From NCBI GenBank assembly GCA_003260075.1, contig QLIY01000537.1, forward strand, positions 1-64,000: a stretch of DNA of 64,000 nt, read 5' to 3'. The notes below the pieces were generated by a model. The model saw nothing but the letters and a program-made list of their open reading frames with translations. It made no database searches and was not told the origin of the DNA. This DNA is from Phallusia mammillata. Lineage: Eukaryota; Chordata; Ascidiacea; Phlebobranchia; Ascidiidae. The position numbers and the translations under genes were made by a program. Below are positions 56,001 to 64,000 of this stretch, in pieces (position 1 is the first letter of the stretch; every line of letters begins with the position of its first letter).

Positions 56001-59000
56001 TTACAATCACTTCGTACGTAGAAGCTCCTGCGATTGGTGACGTAATTAAGTTTTTTGCTTGGGGTGGTGTGATTTCTATGTTACCTTTTACGTTTTCCCA
56101 ATCCAAAGCAAAACTTGAATCGCTGGTTTCCGACACAGAAATATTTCGCACAGATTCAACCACTGAAAAAGAAAGCAGAGAATTTAATATTTATTCGATA
56201 AATTGCGTTAACGAACTTGAATTCCCGATTTTTTAATAAGCAACCTGTTTGTGTCAGAGAAAATGTTTAATACATAAGACTTCTCATTGCCAGCAACCAA
56301 AAACGGGTAGAGCTACTAACACAGGAACTCATAATAGAAAAGGGTCAGGCGCGCCGGAGCTCCAGCGTTTTTTACAAAAACTGCATTTGAAATATTTCCG
56401 TTGTGCCACCTACCGGAATTTAGCAAACCTGTTTGGTGTGAGTTCTTGTGTTAGCAGCTCTACCCTAAAAATGTGGGTGGAGCTACTAACACCATACCTC
56501 TCGCGACACCCAAAAGTGCCTAATTTTCGACAAGTGGCGCAAAGAGCAGTTTTTTACATTTGAAACGTTATATCTCCTAAAATGCTGACGGTTAGGGCTA
56601 TTGGGGTCGGGGTAATGTATTAGCATTTAAAAATTCAATAAAACTAACCCCAAAATTTAGTTTCTAATGTAAAAATTGTAAAAACTTATTTCCCAACCCA
56701 ACCCCTCTTCAGCCGCTAAATAAATAATCCAGCTCTTTACGCTCCCTTGTGAAAGTGAAACTCCCGTGAAGTATGGTGTTAATAGCTCTACCAAAAATCT
56801 CCTAAACTCTGAACTCACCAGTTTGAAACGTCACAACTCCGCTCGTCCCCGGACTCGTCCGGTTCCGCACCCCCACTGACGTCATAGTGACGTCATACCA
56901 CGTTCCAGCTGTGAGTCCCGTGATCTCGCTTGAAGGGCGTTCGGCGGTCAAAGTCATAATGTCACCTTCTTCACTTTCAACAAATATTTCGTAATAAACA
57001 GCTCCTGTGACGACAACGTCGGTTAGTGACGTCAGATAAACTTCGAGTTGCAAAATTTTGGCAAACCTTTCTGTTTATTCCATTTGATGCTTGCAGCATT
57101 TAGTTCAACAGAAGTCACAGTAGCATTGCTTGGGACATCAGGCCCTAAGAACAAATAATTGGATTTCAAAACTAGTTTAAGCGAATAGTTTCAACTTACC
57201 TTTTGCACTTGCCAGAAAACAAACGCAAAAATGACCCAAAAGTTTTATTCACACAAGTTTAGTAAAACCGGTAAAAGAAAATACAGAAGTTGGTAAAAAT
57301 TCAATTCGAATTTTGTACTTACTTCATGAGAGCAACAGTAAAAATACGACTTCCGTATATTTAATCTTCATTCCGACCTTTTCTTCTTTGCAGGTGGAAG
57401 TAGTGTTACGTCACAATGCAGACTTTTGTTACGTCACCACGTTACGTCACCGGAGCAAACTTTTATTCTCAGCAAATCATGCAAACAATTGTTGTGTTGT
57501 GACGTCATAAGTGTCGTGAAACGATGTGAATTTTTTGGATGGAAAGGAAATGTGAAAACACAACTTATGAATAAGGACATTGGGCTAATTATTGAAGAAA
57601 TCTACAGATTTCATGCAGGGGCTTCAGTCACGCCTCATGCAAGCATCAGTGATAATTACATTTTGTCCCAATTGATTGAAGGTTATTTTGAGATTTTGGG
57701 GTCGCTATAGTGTTGTTGTTATACAGTTTTATCCGACAATAGTTGGTTCGTCCAGTTTCAAGCAACATTGTCAGGGGTGATATTTTCAGTGATATTAACT
57801 TACACAAAATATGAACTTATATTTCGTGTGAACTTTAGAAAATAATGAAACAATTGTGAAAATTAAACAGCAAATTTGTGTTAAAAGTTTGGTGCAAAAC
57901 AGCAAAGTTTTGTCAGTTAGTGAACACCCCCCCTTCTTGCTCCCCCGTGCACACAGCAGCGCCACCAAGTGTTTCTAGCTTTGCAACAACTCACTGGTCG
58001 TCTCGCGAACCACGTGACTTTCCGCGCTTGACTGGTTTTCCTCTCCGACCGCCGTCACATAGAAATCGTATGCAGTGCCAGCACTCAACGATTCGATGGA
58101 AATAAATGTTTCACTCGTTGTGAGAATTACTTCGTTTTCGTCAGGATCGACGCTGCGGACCCGGATATTGTAGGACTGTGCCCCTGTGGATGGATATACC
58201 GGTTTGCAGACAGGAGTTTGGGTGGAAATGATGAATTTTTTTGCAAACTTAATTCAGGCCAACTAATGATGTAGCCAACTGTGGTAATAGTTCAGATATA
58301 AATCACATTTTGATGAACTATTGATTAAAACTTTTTTCAATTGCTATTGTAAGAAGTAATAAATTATGTTTAGTATAACAAACCTATGACAGATTTCCAC
58401 CAGAGGCCGATCGACGAAACGTTGACTTCGGTAACAACAACATCAGTTGGCGTTGATGGGACTAAACAAAATAATAGTTAAACAAACGCCAACACAAGCA
58501 CATAGCCTCACAGCCACAAAAAAACACATAGCCAGAAAAACGCACAGACACACGGCCACACAACCGCACAAACACAGAAACGCACAGACACACAGACACA
58601 CGGCCACACAACCGCACAAACACAGAAACGCACAGAGACACAGCCACACAAACACACGATCGCACAAACATACAGCCACACAAACACAGAATCGCACAAA
58701 CGCACAGCTACACAAACAAGTTAAACGCACAGCAACACAGCTACACGAACACACACACAGCCCCACAAACGTACAAACGAATAAACATACAAGCACACAA
58801 CACACAAACCTTCCAACCTGTTTGTTTTCTCGCTGTATCGCTTCCATTCCGGTTTATGCGGTCTTTCACGCCAACTGAATAAATCACAAACTCGTGCCAT
58901 GTGCCAGCTGGCAGGTTCTCAACTGTGACACCTGTGACTGCCCCGCTGCCACTTTCCACACTCATGTTGACAATCCCCTCATTGTTTTCGATTGTCACCA

Positions 59001-62000
59001 CATAGTTCTCGGCTCCTTTTTGCGCGTTCCATTCTAATTCGACTGTGTTGGTTGTTACGTCACTGACAGTTACAGAACTTGGTCTGGAAGGAACTAGAAC
59101 ACAAAAACAATAATCAAATGTTTCGTTTACAAAGTAGATTATGACGTCACTTACGAGTTGTTTCGCTTATTGCTTGTGACGTCACACCAGTAAGATTTAC
59201 GAGGCCAATAGCGGTCACGGTAAACCTGTAGTTACTTCCAGACATAAGACTTGTCAAAGTCATAAACGTTTTTTCTGTTGTAGAACTTGTGACGTCATCA
59301 TTTTCATTATAAACATTAATGACGTAATAAACGGCACCTGTAAGCATAGTTTGCATTAAACATCGGGATATCAAACTAACACAATCATAGGTGAGATTAC
59401 AAACCGTTGACGTCATCCCATGACAAAGTTAATGACGTAGTAGTGACATCACTACTCTGAAAGTTTCGAGGAGACGCTGGAGCTGTAATATAAATTAGAA
59501 AGTAAAATTATGTCTACAAGCCGTGGCTGCCAGGCATGATATCAAGTTTATAGAGCTCTTCTGGCAAATGTAATTTTATTCCAACGTTTCGACATCCTAT
59601 GCAGGTCGCATTCATCAGGGTAAATAACACTGAATGTACGTAGTACAGTGCACGATAAACAAAGAAAAAAGAATTAAATGCAAGCACATCACAACGTCGG
59701 TTAAAAATGCCGGAAAAGCTTCATAAATTTGGTATGTCGACACATTTACATCAAAATTTTGTACCTGTTTGTTGGCTGATTGGGTCACTAGCTACATCAC
59801 TCAGTCGTCCGCGCGTTCCCATAGCAACAACAATAAACGTGTATACGTCACCGGACTCAAGGTTTGAAATTGATGTGAAGTTGGAGACAGTGTTTACAAA
59901 ATATGCATCTTGATTTGTTTTGGAAACACTGATCTGGTAACCGGTCGCTCCTAAACCGAAGGAAAAGTCGGAAATAAATGCAAAGTTGATTTTGATCCGC
60001 AGTGTTTCATAAAAATGTTTACCTTTCTGATTATCCCAAGTCAAATCGATCGTGGTTGAGTTTACTGAATTCACACGAACATCACTTGGAGCAATGGGCA
60101 CTAAAAAGTAAATCAAATATTTTACAACAATTGTTCAATTGTAAAATGGGTTTCAAGTTTATTAAGGGGTTAATAAAAAACAGATATCAGGATTTGGGCA
60201 ACTTTAACTTACAAGTCGTATCACGAATTTCATGTGATGAATCGCTCGTGAGTTCTTCGTGACCAACCGCTTTAACCGTGAACCAATATTGAGTTCCTGC
60301 GTTCAAATTAAGGAAAGTGGTCGAAGTATCGTTTGTTGAAAGCGATGACTTGTCGATAGTGTCGTCATTGTCGTTTTTCGACATACTTATGACGTAATGA
60401 AGAGCTCCTATAAACAAAAAAAGGTGTTTTCTTTGTAAAACGAAATAAAAATATTTAAAGTTGTTTCTCACCATTCACTGAATCCCATGAGAGCTGCACG
60501 GATGATGAAGTGACGTCATCAAACTTTAAGTTTTCCGGCGCTGTCGGCCCTGTAATTTTACCAAATGTCAGTTTGTTTGTTTCGTCACAAGTTTACAGGG
60601 TAACGATTACTTGTTTGTTGCGTCACAATGTTTTCAGGATTGCGATTTTCGCGTTCAGATTTTCCCACGCTTACAAACGAGAATCGATAAATATTGCCTG
60701 GAGTCAAATCTTCAACCACCAGCTGGTTGCTCTGTGACGTAACACTTCTGATTGTGACGTCATTTTTATCGATGATGTTCACTACGTAATACTCGGCACC
60801 TGTCAGACAACACAATAATTCAGAGATGAAATATGTGTCAAATCTGCTAAAAACGCGCGCGCACGGTGGCGGGCAACCACATAACACGCGAAAGTTGGTG
60901 TAACAACTAAAATGGGGAAGAATATAAAGACCAGAGACAAGTCAAGATGTACTTAAGTAACGGTTCGTGGTCATTAATAATCGCAAAGGCCTGATCAAAA
61001 TTGGTTGGTTACCCCTTTAAAAACACAAGCGCTTCGTCGGCCAAGATGCTTTTAACGCTTTTACTAATTACGTACCTATGACGTCAGCCCAAAGAAGCTG
61101 AACCGATTGTGGAGTGACGTCACCAACATTCATTCCGCTAGGTGGCAGGGGAACTGAAAAAGTATAAATGTCGTTGGTTTGTGAGATCTTAAAAATGTGA
61201 AGTGAAATCTTCACCTGTCTGTTCTTCAACTTCATGTGATTTATTGCTCGTGAGATTTTCGTGAGCCACAGCGTTTACCGTGAAACGATACAGGAAACCC
61301 GCTTCCAACCCACTGATAACAAACGATGTTTGTGACGTGACAATAGGAGACAATTGAACAGGTTTTGAATCGACAATTTGCACGATGTTGACGATGTAAC
61401 TTGTTGCACCTGTTTTTACGAATCAATTTGGAAACTGATTGGTTACGATGGTGGTAAAGCTACTAACACAGGAACTCACACCACAAGCGGTTTGCTAAAT
61501 ACAGATAGATGGCGTAAAGAGCGAAGTTATTTGAATTAACAGAGACTGGGACAGGGTTAGGGACTAAATTTAACATAAAGAACTAGGTTTTTAGGTTGAT
61601 TTTATTATTATTATGAAACCTCAGACCAACCCTAATAGCCCTAACCGTCAGCATTTTATACACAAACTGCATTTAAATATTTGCGTGCGCCACCTACCGG
61701 AATGTAGCAAACCTGTCTCTGGCATGGTTACATTTCATCGGACAAATTTAACGAGATTTTTGACTCATTACCAAACATTTACAGAGTTCACAAAATTCAA
61801 AACAATTACCTGTGACGTCATCCCACGATGCAGTTACTGACGTAGTTGTGACGTCAGAGATATATAGGTTTTCCGGATTGGCAGGAACTGTGAATATTGG
61901 TAATACTGAGTCGTGTTTTTTAACAAATTATGACGCAATACTAACCCGTTTGTTGCGTAATAGTGACCTCGTCCTGCATGTTGACTCGGTCTTTGGTTCC

Positions 62001-64000
62001 AACAGAATTTAACGTAAAGTCATAAAATATTCCGGGTTCTAATCCTCCTATTGTTACGTCAGATGTCGTGGTTGTTACGTCATCAATTACGTTTCCTGAC
62101 GACGTCTGTTTTACTTTGACGTTGTAGCTTGTTGCTCCTGGAAACCAAATATTTTAATAAAAAACTGTAGTTAAAAACGTAAAAAATAACTTATGTGATA
62201 GATTTCACCTTTCATATCCATCCAGCTCAATTTCACGGTTGTCGTGGCAACGGAATCAATAACCAAACCAACCGGAACATTCGGCACTGAAACAAAAAAT
62301 TTCATTATTAATCATATTCGTGAAAATCGTGCAATCATACTCACGAGTTGTCTCACGAATCTCCTGAGTTTCATCGCTCATTATATTTTCGTGGCCAACC
62401 GCTTTCACTGTGAAGCGATATCCCGTTCCGGCAATTAAGTCGTCAACTGTTATTGACGTCACAGTGGTGGTTATTGTGGGATTGACAATTGTTACGGAAC
62501 TATCATCGGTTGATGATGTCACAATGTACGAAACAGCTCCTGCAGAAACGAAAATGTGGTGTAATAAGTTGTATGATAAGGACAAAATATGACCTACCAT
62601 GAACTGGATCCCATGACGCCATCAGTGACGTAGTAGTGACGTCAGACAGTTGAAAGTTGGCGGGAACGGATGGGACTGTCGACGAGATTTTAATTATGAA
62701 CTGACAATAAAATAACTCGCACAAAACAAACCTGTTTGTTGCGTCACAATGTCACTTCCTTCCTTGTTTCTTTTTTGCGATTCCCCGACAGAATAGACTG
62801 TGACGTCATAAAACGTTCCGGAATTTAAGTTTTCAATTGCAGCCTGAGATGAATCGCTGCTGAATTCTTGTACTAATTGATTATCTGAGGTCACCATAAT
62901 GACGTAACTTGTAGCACCTTTAAAGATCAAAGTTAAGGTCAGGTTGAAACGAGTGTAAGGTCAAGTTGAAACGAGTCAAAGTCAAGTTCGATAAATAAAC
63001 TAATAAATTTATTTACTACCTCTTACGTCATCCCAGTCCAGATTCAAACTCGTTGTAGTGAAACCGACCACCAGGGGCAGTAAAGGACGTGAAGGAACTG
63101 AAAAGTAGTTAATATTTAACCAGGTTTTTCAGAAAAAAAAACACTGCAGATATGGAAAGATAGAAATCGTATTTTACCTGTGGTTTCTTCAACTTGCAAA
63201 CTGGCTTCGCTCATCCGACTTTCCTCGCCAATACTTTTCACAACAAACCAATATCTCGTTCCACTAGATAATGACGTCACTTCAATGCGTGTCAACGTCG
63301 TTTCCATGGTGTTTGTGACGTCATCATCAACGTTTCCATATTCGAGTCGATATTTACTGGCTCCTGCAACAAAAATGAAACCATCTAAATATCAATGGAT
63401 TCTGGTTTGAAAACAAAAAAAGAATCAACTTACCAGTTACGTCATTCCAATGCACGGTAACTGATGACGTAGTTACATTTGTTATGATGACGTCATCAGG
63501 GGCAAGTGGAACTAAACAAAAATATATTTTTAATTGAGTTTAGCCGCTAACTCGGCTAAACTACGTAAAAAGTTAACCACATTACCAAATCTAGCTAGTT
63601 ATTAACTAACCAGTGTGGGATTATTAACCAACCAGTGGATTATTAACCAACCAGTGTTGCATTATTAACTAACCAGTGGATTGTTAACTAACCCGTGTTA
63701 TATCATTAACTAACCAGTTTGTATTTGTATTTTTTCACTTCCTCTCTCATTTCTTCTGTCTTTGATTCCAATAGAGAAAACAACAAAATCGTACCACGTG
63801 CCTGGATTTAAACCAATCACAACCGATTGCGTGTCAACAGTTTCAAGCACGTGACGGTCATCGTTGCTGCCACTGGTCCGATAAATCACGTGATATTTTT
63901 CAGCACCTGAAAGTGTTAAGTTGTTTGATGAATTTAACCCTTTGCAACAATCTGAACCATGTTTCTAAACTCACCAATCACAGACTGCCACGTCAGCTCG
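32990..64000 (-). CDS. Giant FN3-repeat extracellular protein (5' end outside window)
   Basis: One minus-strand gene enters from the right edge and stops at TGA 32990-32992. I traced 93 exons with GT..AG borders and compatible phases, apart from breaks at the N gaps and at a poly-G run. Nearly all encode FN3 domains: a strand-B tryptophan, xYxVxV strands, an (L/I)xPGTxYxFxV strand-E/F block and a VG..xR loop. About 49 domains are present as assembled, and about 40 if the 50-55.5 kb copies collapse. I see no membrane segment, kinase or phosphatase domain before the stop. N-glycosylation sequons are frequent. An extracellular or secreted adhesive role is inferred from domain content alone. Fibronectin, tenascin and receptor phosphatase ectodomains have similar domains, but I cannot assign orthology. 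Details are in the segment entries. Confidence 0.85.
33430..33960 (+). pseudogene. Degraded LINE reverse-transcriptase fragment
   Basis: The plus strand, broken by stops and frame changes, reads as the part of a non-LTR retrotransposon ORF2 leading into the reverse transcriptase. Landmarks are ENYKKDTAGQNELERNIEAL, then IFRSRTCWAERGEKTQNIL, then NASETEKERIANFK, and finally TTPENKSPGLDKLNG, which matches the NKSPGxDG motif at the start of the polymerase domain. It lies in an intron of the FN3 gene, on the opposite strand. The palm catalytic motif is absent, so it is a truncated dead copy. Confidence 0.75.
34020..34240. mobile_element. Probable MITE with cacccc subrepeats
   Basis: The left end agtggttcataacc and right end ggttaagaatccctg form imperfect inverted repeats. 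The flanks are ccttattc and ccttattg, a possible 8-bp duplication with one mismatch but three extra bases on the left. Inside, the phrase caaatcaccaaccaattttc is tandemly repeated. It lies in the intron 34700-33356 of the FN3 gene. Confidence 0.5.
34981..35026. repeat. 46-base poly-G run
   Basis: An uninterrupted run of 46 G (C on the FN3 coding strand) follows the residues LKFET of an FN3 domain. It would encode a run of prolines if exonic. The phase needed by the next exon is not met through this tract, so its length, or the exon border, is wrong as written. Confidence 0.9.
36146..36437. mobile_element. Repeat of the 'aaggac' MITE family, copy 2
   Basis: It begins cagggttgccgtcgacatgg and ends aaggacggtatggcaattctg, in an intron of the FN3 gene. 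It is clearly similar to 15117-15467, including ccaggaacaatctgtt and ttacttttac. Confidence 0.6.
36876..37062. mobile_element. 'acaggaactcacaccac' MITE family, copy 1
   Basis: The left arm acaggagttcacaccacag pairs with the right arm gtgagtttctgtgttagtag, with a second inverted pair inside (gggaatttccgat and atcggaaattcc). The same family occurs at about 46388-46683, 56305-56800 and 61450-61720. Confidence 0.65.
39004..39074 (-). tRNA. tRNA-like sequence, probably a pseudogene
   Basis: The 71-nt minus-strand segment has an intact T arm (GTGGGTTCGAATCCCAC), a recognisable D-arm/A-box region (TTAGTTGGTAGAGC) and acceptor ends CCTGTGA and CCGCAGG that mostly pair. The seven-base anticodon loop CCGGAAA would give anticodon GGA but lacks U33. 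It is shaped like an ordinary tRNA without the long variable arm of tRNA-Ser. It lies in an intron of the FN3 gene, in the same orientation. Confidence 0.4.
39709..40027. mobile_element. Possible 'cgggcc'-rich MITE
   Basis: The left part agagttgtaggtcgggcc and right part ggcgcgtttgcaactct are weak inverted repeats. The right half has tandem copies of cgggccgggttt. The style resembles the hAT MITE at 7193-7612. Boundaries are uncertain. Confidence 0.4.
41160..41600. mobile_element. Long inverted-repeat (foldback) element
   Basis: The left arm contains ggcatcatcagtatcc and tggacaagttaaacta. The right arm contains the corresponding inverted text (agtttaacttgttcaa and gatactaatgatgcc). The outer arms also pair (gaagtcatccactg with ggtggatgacttc). 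It lies in an intron of the FN3 gene. Confidence 0.55.
41631..42279. mobile_element. hAT-type MITE with ccagggttgccagg ends
   Basis: The 649-bp element has ends CAGGGTTGCCAGGT and the reverse complement of CAGGGTTGCCAGGT. It is flanked by GTTCTCAC (41623-41630) and GTTCTCAG (42280-42287), an 8-bp target duplication with one mismatch. It lies in an FN3-gene intron just 3' (in gene sense) of the exon 42544-42338. No transposase frame is evident. Confidence 0.8.
42929..43163. mobile_element. hAT-type MITE, 235 bp
   Basis: Ends are CAGTGGTCGGCAACC and the reverse complement of CAGGGGTCGGCAACC. They are flanked by the perfect and palindromic 8-bp duplication ACTTAAGT (42921-42928 and 43164-43171). 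The interior is rich in ccggtcc. It lies in an intron of the FN3 gene. Confidence 0.9.
43757..43978. mobile_element. hAT-like MITE, 222 bp
   Basis: Ends cagtggaaactttt and aagtttgagatccactg are imperfect inverted repeats. The flanking octamers ATTTAAAA and TTTTAAAA match at seven of eight positions. It lies in an FN3-gene intron. Confidence 0.7.
46388..46683. mobile_element. 'acaggaactcacaccac' MITE family, copy 2
   Basis: The left arm gaactcacactacaaaaag is inverted at the right as gtggtgtgagttcctgtg, continuing to ttagtagctctaccc. The inner phrase agatggcgtaaagagcgcag is shared with the copy at 61450. It lies in an FN3-gene intron. Confidence 0.65.
49880..50053. repeat. Minisatellite of donor-site-like units, copy A
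   Basis: About eight tandem units of roughly 18-25 bp with the core attaactaaccagtg run up to the exon 50245-50054. On the gene strand the core reads CACTGGTTAGTTAAT, which matches the exon's own 5' splice junction (ACTG, then GTTAGTTAAT). Confidence 0.85.
51853..51860. other. Assembly gap (8 N)
   Basis: A run of eight N joins a contig ending in copy A to one that begins inside the minisatellite of copy B. Confidence 0.95.
51861..52204. repeat. Minisatellite of donor-site-like units, copy B
   Basis: Roughly eighteen units of about 20 bp with the core attaactaaccagtg, longer than the array at 49880. Variants include gggtaattaactacccagtg. It begins directly at the N gap and ends at the 5' splice site of the exon 52396-52205. 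Confidence 0.85.
52205..55525 (-). other. Two further near-identical copies of exons 50054-51833
   Basis: Copy B (offset 2151 from copy A): 52205-52396, 52454-52531, 52593-52781, 52844-52921, 52981-53169, 53338-53415, 53474-53740 and 53802-53953, cut by an N at 53954. Copy C (offset 3692 from A) starts at 53955 without the first exon: 53995-54072, 54134-54322, 54385-54462, 54522-54710, 54879-54956, 55015-55281 and 55343-55525. Only a few single-base differences separate the three copies, introns included. Copies A and B both end before the 78-nt exon (55783-55706) that supplies the first half of the last domain. Probably unmerged allelic contigs. Confidence 0.8.
56305..56800. mobile_element. 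'acaggaactcacaccac' MITE family, two abutting copies
   Basis: The first copy (about 56305-56465) has gtagagctactaacacagg at the left and gtgttagcagctctaccc at the right. A second copy (about 56470-56800) has ggagctactaacacc at the left and ggtgttaatagctctacc at the right. Both lie in the FN3-gene intron between exons 57004-56819 and 56162-56085. Confidence 0.6.
57205..57990. other. Intronic stretch without recognised features
   Basis: This part of the FN3-gene intron 57994-57145 contains several short open frames on the plus strand, none with family resemblance. A cytosine-rich patch, ccccccc, lies near 57928. I see nothing else in it. Confidence 0.5.
58483..58810. repeat. CA-rich minisatellite (cacaaacgcacag type)
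   Basis: Imperfect tandem units such as cacacggccacacaaccgc and acaaacgcacagacacac fill an FN3-gene intron. The repeat creates open frames on both strands that are cysteine- and valine-rich or histidine- and threonine-rich; these are artefacts of the repeat. Confidence 0.85.
59515..59640. repeat. Dispersed 'gctgccaggcat' repeat
   Basis: The phrases gtggctgccaggcatgatat and tatagagctcttctggc are shared with 28225-28330 and, inverted, with 42670-42745. The continuation ccaacgtttcgacatcctat resembles the inverted text near 42665. The class is unassigned. Confidence 0.5.
61450..61720. mobile_element. 'acaggaactcacaccac' MITE family, copy 4
   Basis: The left end ctactaacacaggaactcac and inner phrase tagatggcgtaaagagcg match the copy at 46388. 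The right part gccacctaccggaatgtagc matches those at 46625 and 56407. The terminal right arm is lost. It lies in an FN3-gene intron. Confidence 0.6.
63597..63714. repeat. Minisatellite of donor-site-like units, third locus
   Basis: About five units with the core attaactaaccagtg adjoin the 5' splice site of the exon 63906-63715. This locus is a diverged paralog of the 49880-50245 arrangement, so exon and minisatellite were duplicated together. Confidence 0.8.

Larger units (their letters stand above)
55706..64000 (-). other. FN3 array, segment II (runs off the right edge)
   Basis: Exons, ascending: 55706-55783, 55836-56027, 56085-56162, 56819-57004, 57067-57144, 57995-58183, 58384-58461, 58818-59093 (fused), 59155-59337, 59405-59482, 59765-59950, 60023-60100, 60213-60407, 60472-60549, 60611-60799, 61076-61153, 61215-61409, 61810-61887, 61946-62137, 62209-62286, 62345-62539, 62598-62675, 62732-62917, 63020-63097, 63178-63363, 63434-63511, 63715-63906 and 63975 onward. 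The 78/180-195-nt alternation and phase-1 introns continue as in segment I. The exons 63178-63363 and 63715-63906 closely resemble 49441-49626 and 50054-50245. The gene's start, signal peptide and promoter lie beyond 64000. Confidence 0.85.

Noticed and set aside
58443-58878. Cysteine/valine-rich and histidine/threonine-rich open frames over 130 codons
   Set aside because: They are products of the CA-rich minisatellite, which lacks stops in several frames on both strands.

Overview
The window is an AT-rich, intron-dense animal sequence. Single-copy deuterostome gene families (one CDV3, one PEA3-type ETS factor, one ancestral ANKRD11/12), short introns and very frequent TGACGTCA palindromes in exons and introns suggest a tunicate, most likely Ciona or a relative. 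This is an inference; no species marker was tested. Single N positions and one run of eight N show it is a draft scaffold.

Layout, left to right: (1) 2.05-5.03 kb, minus strand, a CDV3 homolog whose introns and flanks carry DNA-transposon-like repeats. (2) 5-12.5 kb, a repeat-rich intergenic stretch with a complete hAT-type MITE. (3) 12.5-21.2 kb, plus strand, a PEA3-subfamily ETS transcription factor (ETV1/4/5-like) rebuilt as 13 exons and 796 residues, with the N-terminal acidic domain and the ETS DNA-binding domain. (4) 23.3-29.1 kb, plus strand, an ANKRD11/ANKRD12 ortholog rebuilt as 12 exons and 1217 residues. (5) 31.35-32.78 kb, plus strand, a GT31-family beta-1,3-glycosyltransferase rebuilt as 8 exons and 336 residues. 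(6) 33 kb to the right edge, minus strand, the 3' part of one giant gene made almost wholly of fibronectin type III (FN3) domains. Its stop codon converges tail to tail with the glycosyltransferase, and its 5' end is outside the window.

The giant FN3 gene is the notable object. From about 42 kb upward nearly every domain is built from a 78-nt exon followed by a 180-207-nt exon, all with phase-1 introns. Five more C-terminal domains use a different internal intron position. They are followed by a non-FN3 stretch with a furin-like RRKR site and a helical segment, then by three terminal FN3 domains. One of these has an RGD tripeptide at the FG-loop position used by the integrin-binding repeat of vertebrate fibronectin. 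The gene's introns hold several MITE families and a minisatellite whose unit repeats the adjoining 5' splice site. A near-identical triplication at 50.0-55.5 kb is bounded by N characters and looks like unmerged allelic contigs rather than real amplification.

The first four genes are ordinary regulatory, nuclear and secretory-pathway genes with no evident joint function. The glycosyltransferase and the extracellular FN3 protein share only convergent 3' ends.
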